From Patiria pectinifera (lineage: Eukaryota > Echinodermata > Asteroidea > Valvatida > Asterinidae), in NCBI GenBank assembly GCA_029964075.1, contig CM057142.1, forward strand, positions 29,576,392 to 29,640,391: a stretch of DNA of 64,000 nt, written 5' to 3'. A model generated the notes under the pieces. That model was not told the DNA's origin. It saw nothing but the letters and a program-made list of their open reading frames with translations, and made no database searches. This document shows, in pieces, positions 48,525-64,000 of the stretch. A program made the position numbers and the translations under genes. Position 1 is the stretch's first letter. Each line of letters opens with the position of its first letter.

Positions 48525-51094
48525 TTAAGTGCCATACTCCTGCGGCTTTTGGGCAGTCGATCTCAACCCTGGCGAGTACCGCTGCAGCTCCACCATAAAC
48601 CCCCTCATCAGAGACAGGGGGACGTCTGCACACACGTGCATCTCAAGCAGGCTGCGGTTCCCCCATGGCGGCATGACCACGCCCATGGACAACATCCGGG
48701 TATTGGTGCCAAAGGTCAGTTGGTCACGTGGGTACCAGTACTTGGAGCACATGTCATCTTCATAGCATACCTTGGGGGAAAATCATAGGGTAGAAACAAA
48801 ACAGATGAGATTTAAATCCAACACGTGCCACAAATATTTGACACGGTATTAAGACTTCCTAACGCCCCTTTCTCCCTCCATTTTTTTTCTCGTGCCACTC
48901 ATTTTTTATTTGCCCCCAAAGAAGAGGGATAAAGGAAACACAATTGGAACTCGTTCATCCTCATGGGATTTCTATAAACAGAATGGTGTATTGGGGAAAG
49001 AATTAACATTGTTCATTTTCCGTGCTTCGTGCTCGAAAGTGGTGCTAAGACCTAGAAAAGGGAAGACACAACAAGCAATGCATTGACAATGAGGTGAAGG
49101 GAAATAATTCAAGCATAAGCTGATACAATAATTGTCACTGGTGGTGCTTCTGCTGCACGTATGATATCTTTATAAATTTTCATGAGGTGGAGACCATAAG
49201 CGCAGCAAAAGAGCCAGCTAGTTTCCAGATTGAACATTGCAATTTTTGTCCCAACATAATTTCCATGTCTATGTTTGATTTCAAAGAAAAAAAATAACAA
49301 CTTCGTAATTTTATCTTTGGCGAGTTCAACCCTCTGAAACGGCTCTAAAGCACACAGAGATCCGCCTGAACTTGTTTGATCGCAAGTAATTCGAAATTCA
49401 CACAGTCAAGTAATATTCCATTAAGTGGGCAGATTTATTTTCGCTCGATGTCTCATTTTAAAATAAATAACCGACATTGTCTTGTTGGGATAATAGAAAT
49501 TATTTTCCATGAAGCGCAACTTTATCTTTGTATGTTCATGTCCTCTTTACCAACACTGAGAAGTCACCCCAACTGACTCTTTGCTGAAGTTCCAAAGCTA
49601 GGCTACGTGTCCAGTTCAACCCATCCCTGACTCATGAATCATTGTAAACTAAGCTTTTCATGTGACAACAAAATGGACATTATCCAACCATTGATAGCAT
49701 TTTAATAACATGATTTGATAACCCTGAAGTAAAACATGAAACTGTATCTAGCCGAAGCCCCAAACGTCACGGGCTTTAAATTCTCCCGAAGCCAAAATCG
49801 TTAATTCCTCTTTAACCTTTCATATCTCGTCCAAGTACGACACACTTAAAACCGGGAGAGCTTTAACAACAATATAATTCTTTATAAAAGAAAAAAAAAA
49901 CCAAGCAGTAGAGTATTATCTTTGTTTGTTTCTTTACCTAACATTTTCGTAATAATGTGAAATTTACGTAAACGAAAACCGCCGTGAGCAAAACAGGAAA
50001 CGTTAAGGACTTTTTTTTACGAAGTAATCTCATTCTTCGGCAGCTTTGGGGTTGCCTCTCAGCTAGGAATACTCGAGAACATGGGCGTCGCGAGGGGGGA
50101 GGGGGCACTTGCCCCCTGGAAAAGCAAAAAAAAAAAAAAAAATGTCCCTGCCCCCCTCTAAAACTGATAAATCGAGAATGTGTTGAGAAATACAAGCATT
50201 TTTTGGCAAATTTTTTTTTGCCCCCCTCTAGAAAAAATCCTGGCGACGCCCATGCTCGAGAATACATCTTGATAACTAGCAATTTTTCGCAAATAACATC
50301 CCCAAGGCTGTGCCGTACTCGTCATGTTTTCAAAGGATGTGCCTCTCTTTTGGCAAAAGGTGTTTTGTGACAAAATTATCAAATTATCCTTCTGGGAAAT
50401 TAAGGTCGTTCTATTTTTTCTCTGCAAACACGTACGAGATGAATCCAATCAAAGCAATGTCCTCCTCAACGACCCCACATTTCTTAATAGTGTTTTGTGT
50501 GCGTTGGAGAAAGTACAATAATTATGGCTATTTTTTCCCAATCATATTTATTAAACTAAGAGAATGTTACAAACACCGCGGACGTGTTCAGGTTTTCTTC
50601 AGACAAGTCGGATTTAAAAAGCCAAATGTCACCTATGATGTTTTAAAAGTTTTATTTATTGCTTACGTACAAACGAATTCCCTCTAGTTGCTTATTATTT
50701 TTCTTTCAGTAGTTCACTTTTGCTCCTTTTTTGCTGAACTAACTTTTGTTTTATCTTTTATTTTGAAAAGCGTTTTATTATAATCCATTATGAATTTTCG
50801 ACCCAAAATAATTACAACGCCATACGGTAATTATTGTCCCTAAGACAAAAAGCCTCCCTATATGGATTCTTACCCGACAGCACGTTAACGGGATACAGCA
50901 GAATAACCTTTGACCTAAGATGTTGGCGACGGAGCTGGTTCCCACGGTAGCTAGGAGCTCCACGTTTCGGAAATGCGTTAGTGGAATCGTCTGGAAGTGC
51001 ACGGTGTCCTGGTTGGTCGTTCTCAACTGGTACCCGGCAGGCTTGGACGAATCAGAACCCGACGTCCGCGTTGTTAGCTTCTTCAAAGATGTCG
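48525..51094 (-). CDS. Unrecognised protein, 3' part of a minus-strand gene (2 exons)
   Basis: Terminal exon 48525-48757 (an alternative acceptor would extend it to 48770) and upstream exon 50915-51094. The upstream exon starts after TTTTCAG and reads TSLKKLTTRTSGSDSSKPAG, YQLRTTNQDTVHFQTIPLTH, FRNVELLATVGTSSVANIL. A TTAG/GTCAAA donor leaves one base, and the AT/GAC start of the terminal exon completes an Asp codon. The terminal exon then reads DMCSKYWYPRDQLTFGTNTR, MLSMGVVMPPWGNRSLLEMH and ends QKPQEYGT. The silent-change bias against copy I argues for real coding. No family assigned; no signal peptide or start is in view. The exon join rests on phase only, and the donor is weak. Confidence 0.55.
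50080..50254. mobile_element. 175-bp hAT-like MITE (CATGGGCGTCGC family), copy 2, with empty site
   Basis: Ends CATGGGCGTCGCGAGG and CCTGGCGACGCCCATG. The 8-bp target duplication CTCGAGAA is exact (50072-50079 and 50255-50262). Copy I of the segmental duplication has the unoccupied site with a single CTCGAGAA at 42950-42957, which proves the insertion boundaries. Confidence 0.95.
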
Positions 51095-51259
51095 CTGAAA
51101 ATCGAAAATGATGTTCGTATGATGCTTCCGTAGCTAAATCACACGGGAATGTCCAATTCTTGCAGCCGCTTGGTTGTGTTAGACGGAGAGCTGGATAGTG
51201 TTTATTCAACATTTTGGGAACAAATCCCCTGATTGTCTTAAAGCATAGTATCATCGACC

Positions 51260-53030
51260 CTGATCACAGAATAGCCAATCTTATGTATCGCTGGATCAGA
51301 CTAAGACCCATTGGCGCCATGCCAAGTGGGGCCAATTTTACATTTAATCAAAAAATTGAGAACAAGAACGAAACTAGTATCATTTGATAGCTTGGAACTT
51401 GTAGATTATGGGAATATAACTTAAGAATGATTTTAGATCAGACTTATTAACTTAAGAACGGCCCGAAAAGGGCGGAGGTGGGCGTGGCCGTCACCCCCTC
51501 TTTTTTCTTTCACTGATGCCGTTGCAACGCAACGGTAGATGAGAAAAGGAAACCAGCACTCATGGAATGTAAAAATATAACTTAAGAAGGATATTAGGTC
51601 AGACTAAATCCTGCCAAGTTTCTTTGACAGTTGTTCTGATGTCTTGCAGTTATTTTGACACAAGGTTTATGAAAAAGGGGCATAACTTCGGCAAAAACTG
51701 TCCGTTTTTTAACATAGGTAGGCCTACGTGTTAACTTTTCTCATTGAAAAGTACATGAACATGAAAGCGTGCATGAGATGCTAACAGATAGAATTGAAAC
51801 AGTGCAAATGTGCTTCAAAATTTAAATTGGGAAAATGAAACCATTTTTATTGATGACTTCGCACATGTGGAACATGAAAATAAAGCTTAAGAATTCTTTT
51901 TGGTCAGACTAATTAACATAAGAGCGGCGCGAACAGCGTGGAGGGGGCGGGGCCGCAACCCCCTCCATTGACGTTTTGGCTCCTATCGTCGCAATGCACA
52001 TATTAAATTCTTCCAGGCTTCTCTGGCAGCTGTTCTGATGTCTTGAAGTTATTTTGACACCAAATTTATAAAAATAGGGCATAACTTCGTCCAAAATTTT
52101 CAAATACCACAACAGGTATAGGCACGTTTCTATTACATGGAGCACGTAAAACGTACATTGGAGGGCGCGTGAGAGTGCCGACTTTAAATAACTATGACAA
52201 CGAAACATTTTAACAGGTTCAATTGAAACTTTACAGATACACTACAGATGTTCTGGATTCGTTTCATTTAAGATATCAACTTTTGAGTAAAAAATGGGTA
52301 ATTATGCGAAAGCACAGGTAGCAGGAGTTGGCGAATTTAAAAAAACGTCCGAACGTCCCAGCACCGAATATTTGGAATAATTTGAAGTCTGCGATTCAAC
52401 ACATCTAAATACGCCTCTGTTTTGATACACACTCTATTTAAATACATATAGATACATAGGCCTAAATAAGACATTGTCTGGGTTTTTAATGCAGGATATG
52501 ATATAAATAGAGAAACCACAAACTCTGGTGTTGACCACGCATTCAGGAGTCAATATAAGGCCTGCCCTTCACCGACGATTTTTTTTAAACCGACCTATTG
52601 TTTTAATTAAGAATATACGTCGGTGAAGAGCAAACCAAATATTGAATTAAAATCCCCCCACTTTAAGCATTTACTCGTCCGGACAAGTTGGTTAACTCCC
52701 CCCCCTCTCGCCGGCATGGATTTACGCCACTGAATGTACGCCAATAAAACATGCACAAAATCCCAACGAATGAGCGAGATCATGAAATATCGGCAGTCGC
52801 CGTGTAAAATGCAAAACCTTTGTCAGTGATGGACGCAAACCAACGCTATTATATGGAAGTTGTCAAAAAAAATCTGAAAATAATGTGTCAGTATGTGTGA
52901 AAGTTATGGACTTGAACACTGGTTTCACAGCAATTTTATCTTAAAGGGTGGTGCATCAGCTTTACACGTCATTTAGAACCAGAAAGTGTAGTGTAAACGA
53001 ATGGAGTACGCGCATGTGTTGGTTCACTGC
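51260..53030. other. Intergenic; direct duplication and MITE relic
   Basis: 51440-51700 and 51895-52095 share blocks (GTTCTGATGTCTTG, AGTTATTTTGACAC, GGGCATAACTTCG). At 52558-52640 are the bare ends of the GGTTTTGCCCTTCACCGACG MITE family. At about 52700-52732 is the right end (GGATTTACGCCACTG) of the family seen complete at 56204-56926. Confidence 0.6.
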
Positions 53031-53038
53031 ATTAATAA

Positions 53039-53191
53039 GGGAATAAATGTGTGCTCCGGAGGTTTTTATCACTCTGTTTAATACCACTTAGAGTCTGGGT
53101 GCTGATAATTACCGAGGGTAATTATCAGCACCCAGACTCTAAGTGGTATTAAACAGAGTGATAAATACCGACCGAGCACACATTTATTCCC
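53039..53191. repeat. 153-bp near-perfect hairpin
   Basis: Arms of about 75 bp (GGGAATAAATGTGTGCTC ... GGTGCTGATAATTACC) pair around a 3-base loop GAG at 53114-53116, with few mismatches. It looks like a foldback element or a recent inverted duplication. Confidence 0.9.
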
Positions 53192-53194
53192 ATT

Positions 53195-55080
53195 CATAAA
53201 TACCTTTTCGGTAAAAAAAGATCAAACAATTCATTCAAAAATCCTGATTTTGTTCAGCAAGTTCACTTCATGCTTTTTGAAACATCCCTCTAGCAAAATA
53301 ATGGAATGTTCAGCTGGCGAGTAAGATGTAAACAACCCTTTTATGGAGATTGACGCGCGTAGCATGTTCTGCGCGACATGGACGCGATGTCGCGCAGAAC
53401 GCACCTGGGGCGTTGCGTTTTGAATTTAGAACTATAAAATTCTGACTCGCTGGTAGTGTTGCGCATGCCTACGTGAGGACTGTGATCGTTCAACCAATAA
53501 AACGGTAAGAGGCACTGGATTTCATAGGAGTCCACATTTTATAGACACTGGAAAAGGGTTTAAGACTGGTCTTAAACACTTTTCCATGTCTATCCATGTC
53601 TTTATCATCCGTTTAATACCGGCCACGTGACGGGCTCTCGACCAATAGGAATAGCTAAACTGTCTGAGGTATTTATGAATATAAAATAAAAAGACTAGAT
53701 CGGCAGCACGTGCATACGCGCGGCTATGCATGGAGGGTCACGTGCTGAAGGACAAATTCAAATTGCGCGCTAGACGTGACGAATGCAACGCCATTTACGC
53801 GCACAAATGTGTGTTTATTTCTGCTACTTGAGACCTTCAATGCTAAAATTGTACACAAGAGATTAAAATAAGACAACACTGTTCATATAATGTTGAAACC
53901 CCAGTCTAATCTTGTTGTTTATTTCAATCAAACATGGATGATTATGATTATGACTAGGGCCTACTTAGCAAAATTGGTTGTCTAATTAAACGGGTTTATA
54001 AGTTTGCAGAAAATAAACTGACAATACCGTAATCGTTAAATGAAAAGCGGCACGCCAACGTGCGAGCGAACCATTATTATATGTCTATGGAGCGAACGTG
54101 AGCGCAAATACTCGGTGCGCAGTTCTAGCTCCACGAACGTTCACAGCTAGGTCACGTGCAGGAAGGACAATAACATTTTAGCCATTGATCTCCATATACA
54201 CAGTATATGGAGTTCAATGCATTTAGCTCGATCCAACCCGTCCCCAGGGTGTCGAGCAGTACGCGCCATTGGATCATTTGCATGTGCAAAATTTTTGCAT
54301 ACGTATGCAAATGAGGAATAGTCTGGTACCTGCCTGTACGTTACATAAGCGTTTGTTTTTTCATGCAGTGTCTGGGGTAAAACACAATCAATTCGTTGCG
54401 CATTAGTTGCGAAAACACGATTGTTTTCGAAGTTACAATGTTACAATCCTATCCCGCCAATATGCAATATGACATTTCATATTAATATGAACAAATTGGA
54501 AAGGAAAAGAGTATTTTTTGAGAAAGCTTGGACGTTATAATTACAATCATAGTGAAAACACGTAATGCACGTTGGAAATAATCACTACACGAACTACTCG
54601 ACATAAATCCATTGCTAACCAATTGCGGTCAGGCCCGATTACCCAATAGGCACAGTAGGCACTGTGCCCAGGACCTACGAAAAATGTAAGGGGCCTACCT
54701 TGGAAAATTAAATTGGGGCCCTACGAAAACTTGGGAGGGGGCCTACAAAATACCGCCGCAGTGTGCCATAAAACACATAGCTCTACCCACACACACCCAC
54801 ACGCGCAGACAGAAGTTTTAAAACAGTTTGAGGGTCTCAATCGACGCTGTACAGCAGGTATGCATCGGCCCTACGTGGAAAATGTAGGTGTAAAGTCTAG
54901 CGTGCTGAAGCACGGTGCCAGCCATGGGCGGCGATCGGTAGAGGAACGGGGGGACATGTGCTATTCCCCAACGATGTTCGTCCCTGAATAAAAATATGAA
55001 GCCTACATTTGATTCTATAAGCTCGAGATAAGCTGATTTAATGACTACAAACTCGAAAAAAGATGTTTAAATGATAAATC
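53195..55080. other. Intergenic, no gene recognised
   Basis: It contains a GGGCCTACGAAAA-type repeat (54650-54770) related to 36290-36480. The open frame at 54713-54991 runs through this repeat. Confidence 0.5.
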
Positions 55081-55129
55081 TTGTGCTAAAACTTTGGCAG
55101 TCGTCGAATATTGCTCTCAAATTACAACA

Positions 55130-55372
55130 CAGGGCGCCTGGAGATCCAATGTTTTCATTGCCCTTAAGCGGGCCCCAGAACCCTGCGCCTTTTAAGCCTA
55201 AACACTCGCACAATTAGTACTGATCCAAGATACACATGTATGTTCCACCCCCACTAAAGCAAGCGGAATGACGCCCTCAGGTGAACAACAGGCTGTTAGA
55301 GCTAGGACCTATACCAGTTGCCTGGCTTGATTGTACAGCCCCCAACAAACTTGTGTTCTGGATCCGTCCTTG
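55130..55372. mobile_element. Diverged 3' fragment of the CAAGGGCGGATCC hAT-like MITE
   Basis: CCCTTAAGCGGGCCCC and TTGTGTTCTGGATCCGTCCTTG match the corresponding parts of 44925-45239. The 5' terminus is not found. Confidence 0.6.
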
Positions 55373-55399
55373 CTCCTCCGCTCCTAATAGGCCTAATCT

Positions 55400-56195
55400 A
55401 TAGCAACATATTTTTTATGATGTGTTTTTTTAGATAGGGACATTTCGGTTCTTATTACATGATTTTCTAGTGTATCCAACTACAGGCGTTGATTACTCAT
55501 AACATGGTTTTGGGGACATTCTCATTTTGCACATTACGTCACAAATAGCCCCCTCGGGATGAAAATAAAACTGCCCTTAAACGCACATGAAAACATTATG
55601 ATCGCGTTTAAAATGATCCTCTCTTGTAATGCTAAAGTGCCTCGAAAAAACAAATGCCCCTCGCGCATTAACAAGGTGTGAACCTTCTCGAGATGAAAAC
55701 AATCCCTCGAAAACACAGATGACCCCTCTCGCATTAAACAAAATTGTTCCCCTCTCAAAATGGAAAAGCTGGCCTGTAAAGAAATAATAGTACCCCTCAC
55801 ACTTTTAAAATGTAATGCAAACATTTTAAAAAGAAATGTGTATATCAATGTTAGAGTAAATTTTGCTCTGGGTAGCTGTATATTCTTTGCAATGTGAACG
55901 AAATAATTTCTGAATTTCTCCTCACACCGACGAAAGGCGCCTTTTTCCTGAGCAAATGCCTCTTTTGGTGATGCCCCCAGTTTTAAAAGCGTTCCACCGC
56001 CGCCGATTGGTAAATTGTATTCGCTTGGTAAGTGCACAATACGACCTTAATTTAGATCGTTCAGTCGCCAAAGGTTCATGGATTTGCTTTGTTTCATCTC
56101 AAGGCCTTTTTCATGACCGTAGACTTGAGTCAAGGCGTATGGCAACCCGTACACGAAAAAGACCATGCAGTGGCAGGTTTTCGTTGGCTCCATGC
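55400..56195. other. Intergenic, repeat relic
   Basis: 55440-55540 is related to 5575-5665 (TTTTGGGGACATTCTCATTTTG). The minus-strand open frame at 55534-56037 (167 residues) has repeated ALxREGxLF-like stretches caused by short DNA repeats and no recognised domain. Confidence 0.45.
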
Positions 56196-56203
56196 GCCGT
56201 CAT

Positions 56204-56926
56204 CAGGGGCGTAATTCCCGGGGTGAGGTGAGGTGGGAGTATATGCCCCCACACTTTTTGACCGGGGGATGGGGGTATTGAATCACCCCAGCTTTTCTGA
56301 TGAGAAAAAAATGAGGATTTTGGTATTTTCCGAACGTCCCGAAAAGCAACTAAAATGTGTGTTCAATAGCACTGGAAGTGGATAAACAAAGAGTAAGCTT
56401 TTAAAAATGTAAGCGCAGTATACCATAATAATAATGATAAAGAGCGTCCCAGTATAATGTGGTGTCCAGCCCCACCTTTTTCGAATGTCCACGGCCCAGG
56501 GAAATTCGGGCGTTTCATGTGCCACAGGAGAATTTGCCACGGTGATTTCATTTTCCTAAAGTTCATTGTGGGAGATGGTCGACATTCACCAGCGCAGGAC
56601 ATTTAAAATTGTTAGTTTTTTTCCGGTCAGTAGTTTCGTAAGCCCTTATGATTCAGTATTAATTTGCCTTTTCTTTTCTTTGTATCAAAAGAAAAAAAAA
56701 AAGTATGTATGTGTTTTAGTATAAGGCAGCAGAACGCTATGCGAATTTACAACCATAGCTAAAGTTGTTTTAATGACACTCATTCAAATGGGACTTGTTT
56801 TGTCGACCGTAATTTGAAAAACTGACACTCCACATGGCAAACTCTTGGTGGTGCACTGCATTGTGAATCGCGAATTTTATGATTTTGGTCAAACCCCACA
56901 CTCGCCAGCACAGATTTACGCCACTG
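56204..56926. mobile_element. 723-bp hAT-like MITE with exact 8-bp target duplication
   Basis: Ends CAGGGGCGTAATTCCCGG and GATTTACGCCACTG are imperfect inverted repeats. The flanks GCCGTCAT at 56196-56203 and 56927-56934 are identical. Interior frames are broken, with no transposase. Confidence 0.88.
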
Positions 56927-57341
56927 GCCGTCATTGCACTCGCGTGGTCTCGCGTCTAATCTGCCACCGGCTGACGTTAGCGTGACATTGTATTAGCATC
57001 ATTCCTAGACTTTGCGTAAGTACAAGAAAAGATGAATTTTCCCAAGCTAGCTAAAGGGAGCTGAATAAGAATCAGACAAACAAACTTTCCTCGTAAAAAA
57101 TTGTCAACAGGTCAGTAATTTGATCTAAATATAATGAAGTACGGGAAACTTGCTAGACTTTCTCTCAATCCTTAGTGACATGTCAGTGTCGGCCGAAAGA
57201 CGTGCGACGCGAAACAATAATTGATGAGACAGAATAAGGACGAAGCTTAGTAAGGTTAATTGCTCGTAGTGACTCTGAATAGTCAACGCTCAGTACATAA
57301 GAATGATTGTAGAAAAGAGTTGCGTAACAGCATTCATGTGT

Positions 57342-57841
57342 NNNNNNNNNNNNNNNNNNNNNNNNNNNNNNNNNNNNNNNNNNNNNNNNNNNNNNNNNNN
57401 NNNNNNNNNNNNNNNNNNNNNNNNNNNNNNNNNNNNNNNNNNNNNNNNNNNNNNNNNNNNNNNNNNNNNNNNNNNNNNNNNNNNNNNNNNNNNNNNNNNN
57501 NNNNNNNNNNNNNNNNNNNNNNNNNNNNNNNNNNNNNNNNNNNNNNNNNNNNNNNNNNNNNNNNNNNNNNNNNNNNNNNNNNNNNNNNNNNNNNNNNNNN
57601 NNNNNNNNNNNNNNNNNNNNNNNNNNNNNNNNNNNNNNNNNNNNNNNNNNNNNNNNNNNNNNNNNNNNNNNNNNNNNNNNNNNNNNNNNNNNNNNNNNNN
57701 NNNNNNNNNNNNNNNNNNNNNNNNNNNNNNNNNNNNNNNNNNNNNNNNNNNNNNNNNNNNNNNNNNNNNNNNNNNNNNNNNNNNNNNNNNNNNNNNNNNN
57801 NNNNNNNNNNNNNNNNNNNNNNNNNNNNNNNNNNNNNNNNN
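57342..57841. other. Assembly gap, exactly 500 N
   Basis: A second fixed 500-N spacer. Any long open frame across it or across 25297-25796 is an artefact. Confidence 0.98.
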
Positions 57842-58310
57842 GCCCCCCCAAAAAAGTCTCCGGTTTCTGGTATGGAGCTTGCCCCAAAAGTGGTGCGGCG
57901 ACGCGGCTTTTTTTTTTTTTTTTCCTGTTTTTTTTTTTTTTTTGGCTTCAAATGTCGGCTGATGACTGCAAATGGTGCCCGACTAAACTTAGTGCAAATA
58001 TATGGGAGTCCAGAGAGGCTACATAAATCTTATTCTCGATCATAACCCCATCTAAAAACACGTTAAAATTGTGCAGCAGCAGAATTCCAGTCAAACCAGT
58101 GAGTTTGGCGGTTTTGAAACATCATCTTGTATTGAAAAAAAAACTTTTTCATTTTGCCGACGCGCATGGCGACGCGCGCGCATACCAGAAACCGGAGACT
58201 TTTTTTTTTTTGGCCTTAGGCTACATATACCGGAAAAATGACGGAAATGTCTTCGAGCATTCCACAACCTCTTTAAATTGAAGTGATTTTTTCATGCTTT
58301 TTGTCACCAG

Positions 58311-64000
<5,690 letters not shown>

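Larger units (their letters stand above)
48090..50420. repeat. Segmental duplication, copy II
   Basis: Collinear partner of 40540-43130. It carries two insertions absent from copy I (48318-48406 and 50080-50254) and lacks the copy I insertion at 41638-41872. Confidence 0.85.

Noticed and set aside
50778-51254. Whole 158-residue minus-strand frame as one exon
   Set aside because: Only the part between a clear acceptor (51095) and a candidate donor (50914) looks coding; the rest reads like intron.
55534-56037. 167-residue minus-strand frame
   Set aside because: Low-complexity repeats, no domain, no splice context; probably chance.
57183-58045. Several open frames of more than 200 residues across the second gap
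   Set aside because: They span the 500-N spacer and homopolymer tracts in a MITE.

Overview
Eukaryotic, intron-rich genomic DNA from an animal, most likely a marine invertebrate deuterostome. An echinoderm-like genome is my best guess; amphioxus or hemichordate is not excluded. The basis is metazoan genes with GT-AG introns (HEATR5B, a metabotropic glutamate receptor), many MITE-like foldback elements and tRNA-derived SINEs, a decayed Ty3/gypsy element and a LINE fragment. Nothing prokaryotic is present: no operons, no CRISPR.

The window is three contigs joined by two gaps of exactly 500 N (25297-25796 and 57342-57841).

Contig 1 (1-25296, + strand) carries 16 internal exons of HEATR5B, the HEAT-repeat partner of the AP-1 trafficking machinery. 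They cover about 850 codons and run into the gap. The large introns hold a Ty3/gypsy remnant (about 6.6-9.4 kb), a LINE tail (about 10 kb), SINEs and many terminal-inverted-repeat elements. The exons up to 16 kb are clean, but five of the last eight carry small indels.

Contig 2 (25797-57341) starts inside the Venus-flytrap domain of a class C GPCR of the metabotropic glutamate receptor type (+ strand, 4 exons, stop at 32794). From 33 to 57 kb it is mostly repeat-derived. A diverged segmental duplication (about 40.5-43.1 versus 48.1-50.4 kb) holds a minus-strand coding exon of an unrecognised gene. One copy has a stop codon; the other can be joined in phase to an upstream exon at 50.9-51.1 kb.

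Contig 3 (57842-64000) repeats contig 1 from 15464 to 21562 almost base for base, introns included, but with clean reading frames. Contig 1's tail and contig 3's head therefore overlap like two reads of one locus. The simplest reading is one HEATR5B gene, with contig 2 (mGluR) wrongly placed inside it by scaffolding.

The most interesting biology is a decaying tandem array of 'decoy' copies of the 5' half of one HEATR5B exon with its splice acceptor, a GC-AG intron, an mGluR-like receptor that seems to have lost two glutamate-binding residues, the duplicated unknown exon, and several transposon families dated by clean 8-bp target duplications. No new multi-gene system is evident.
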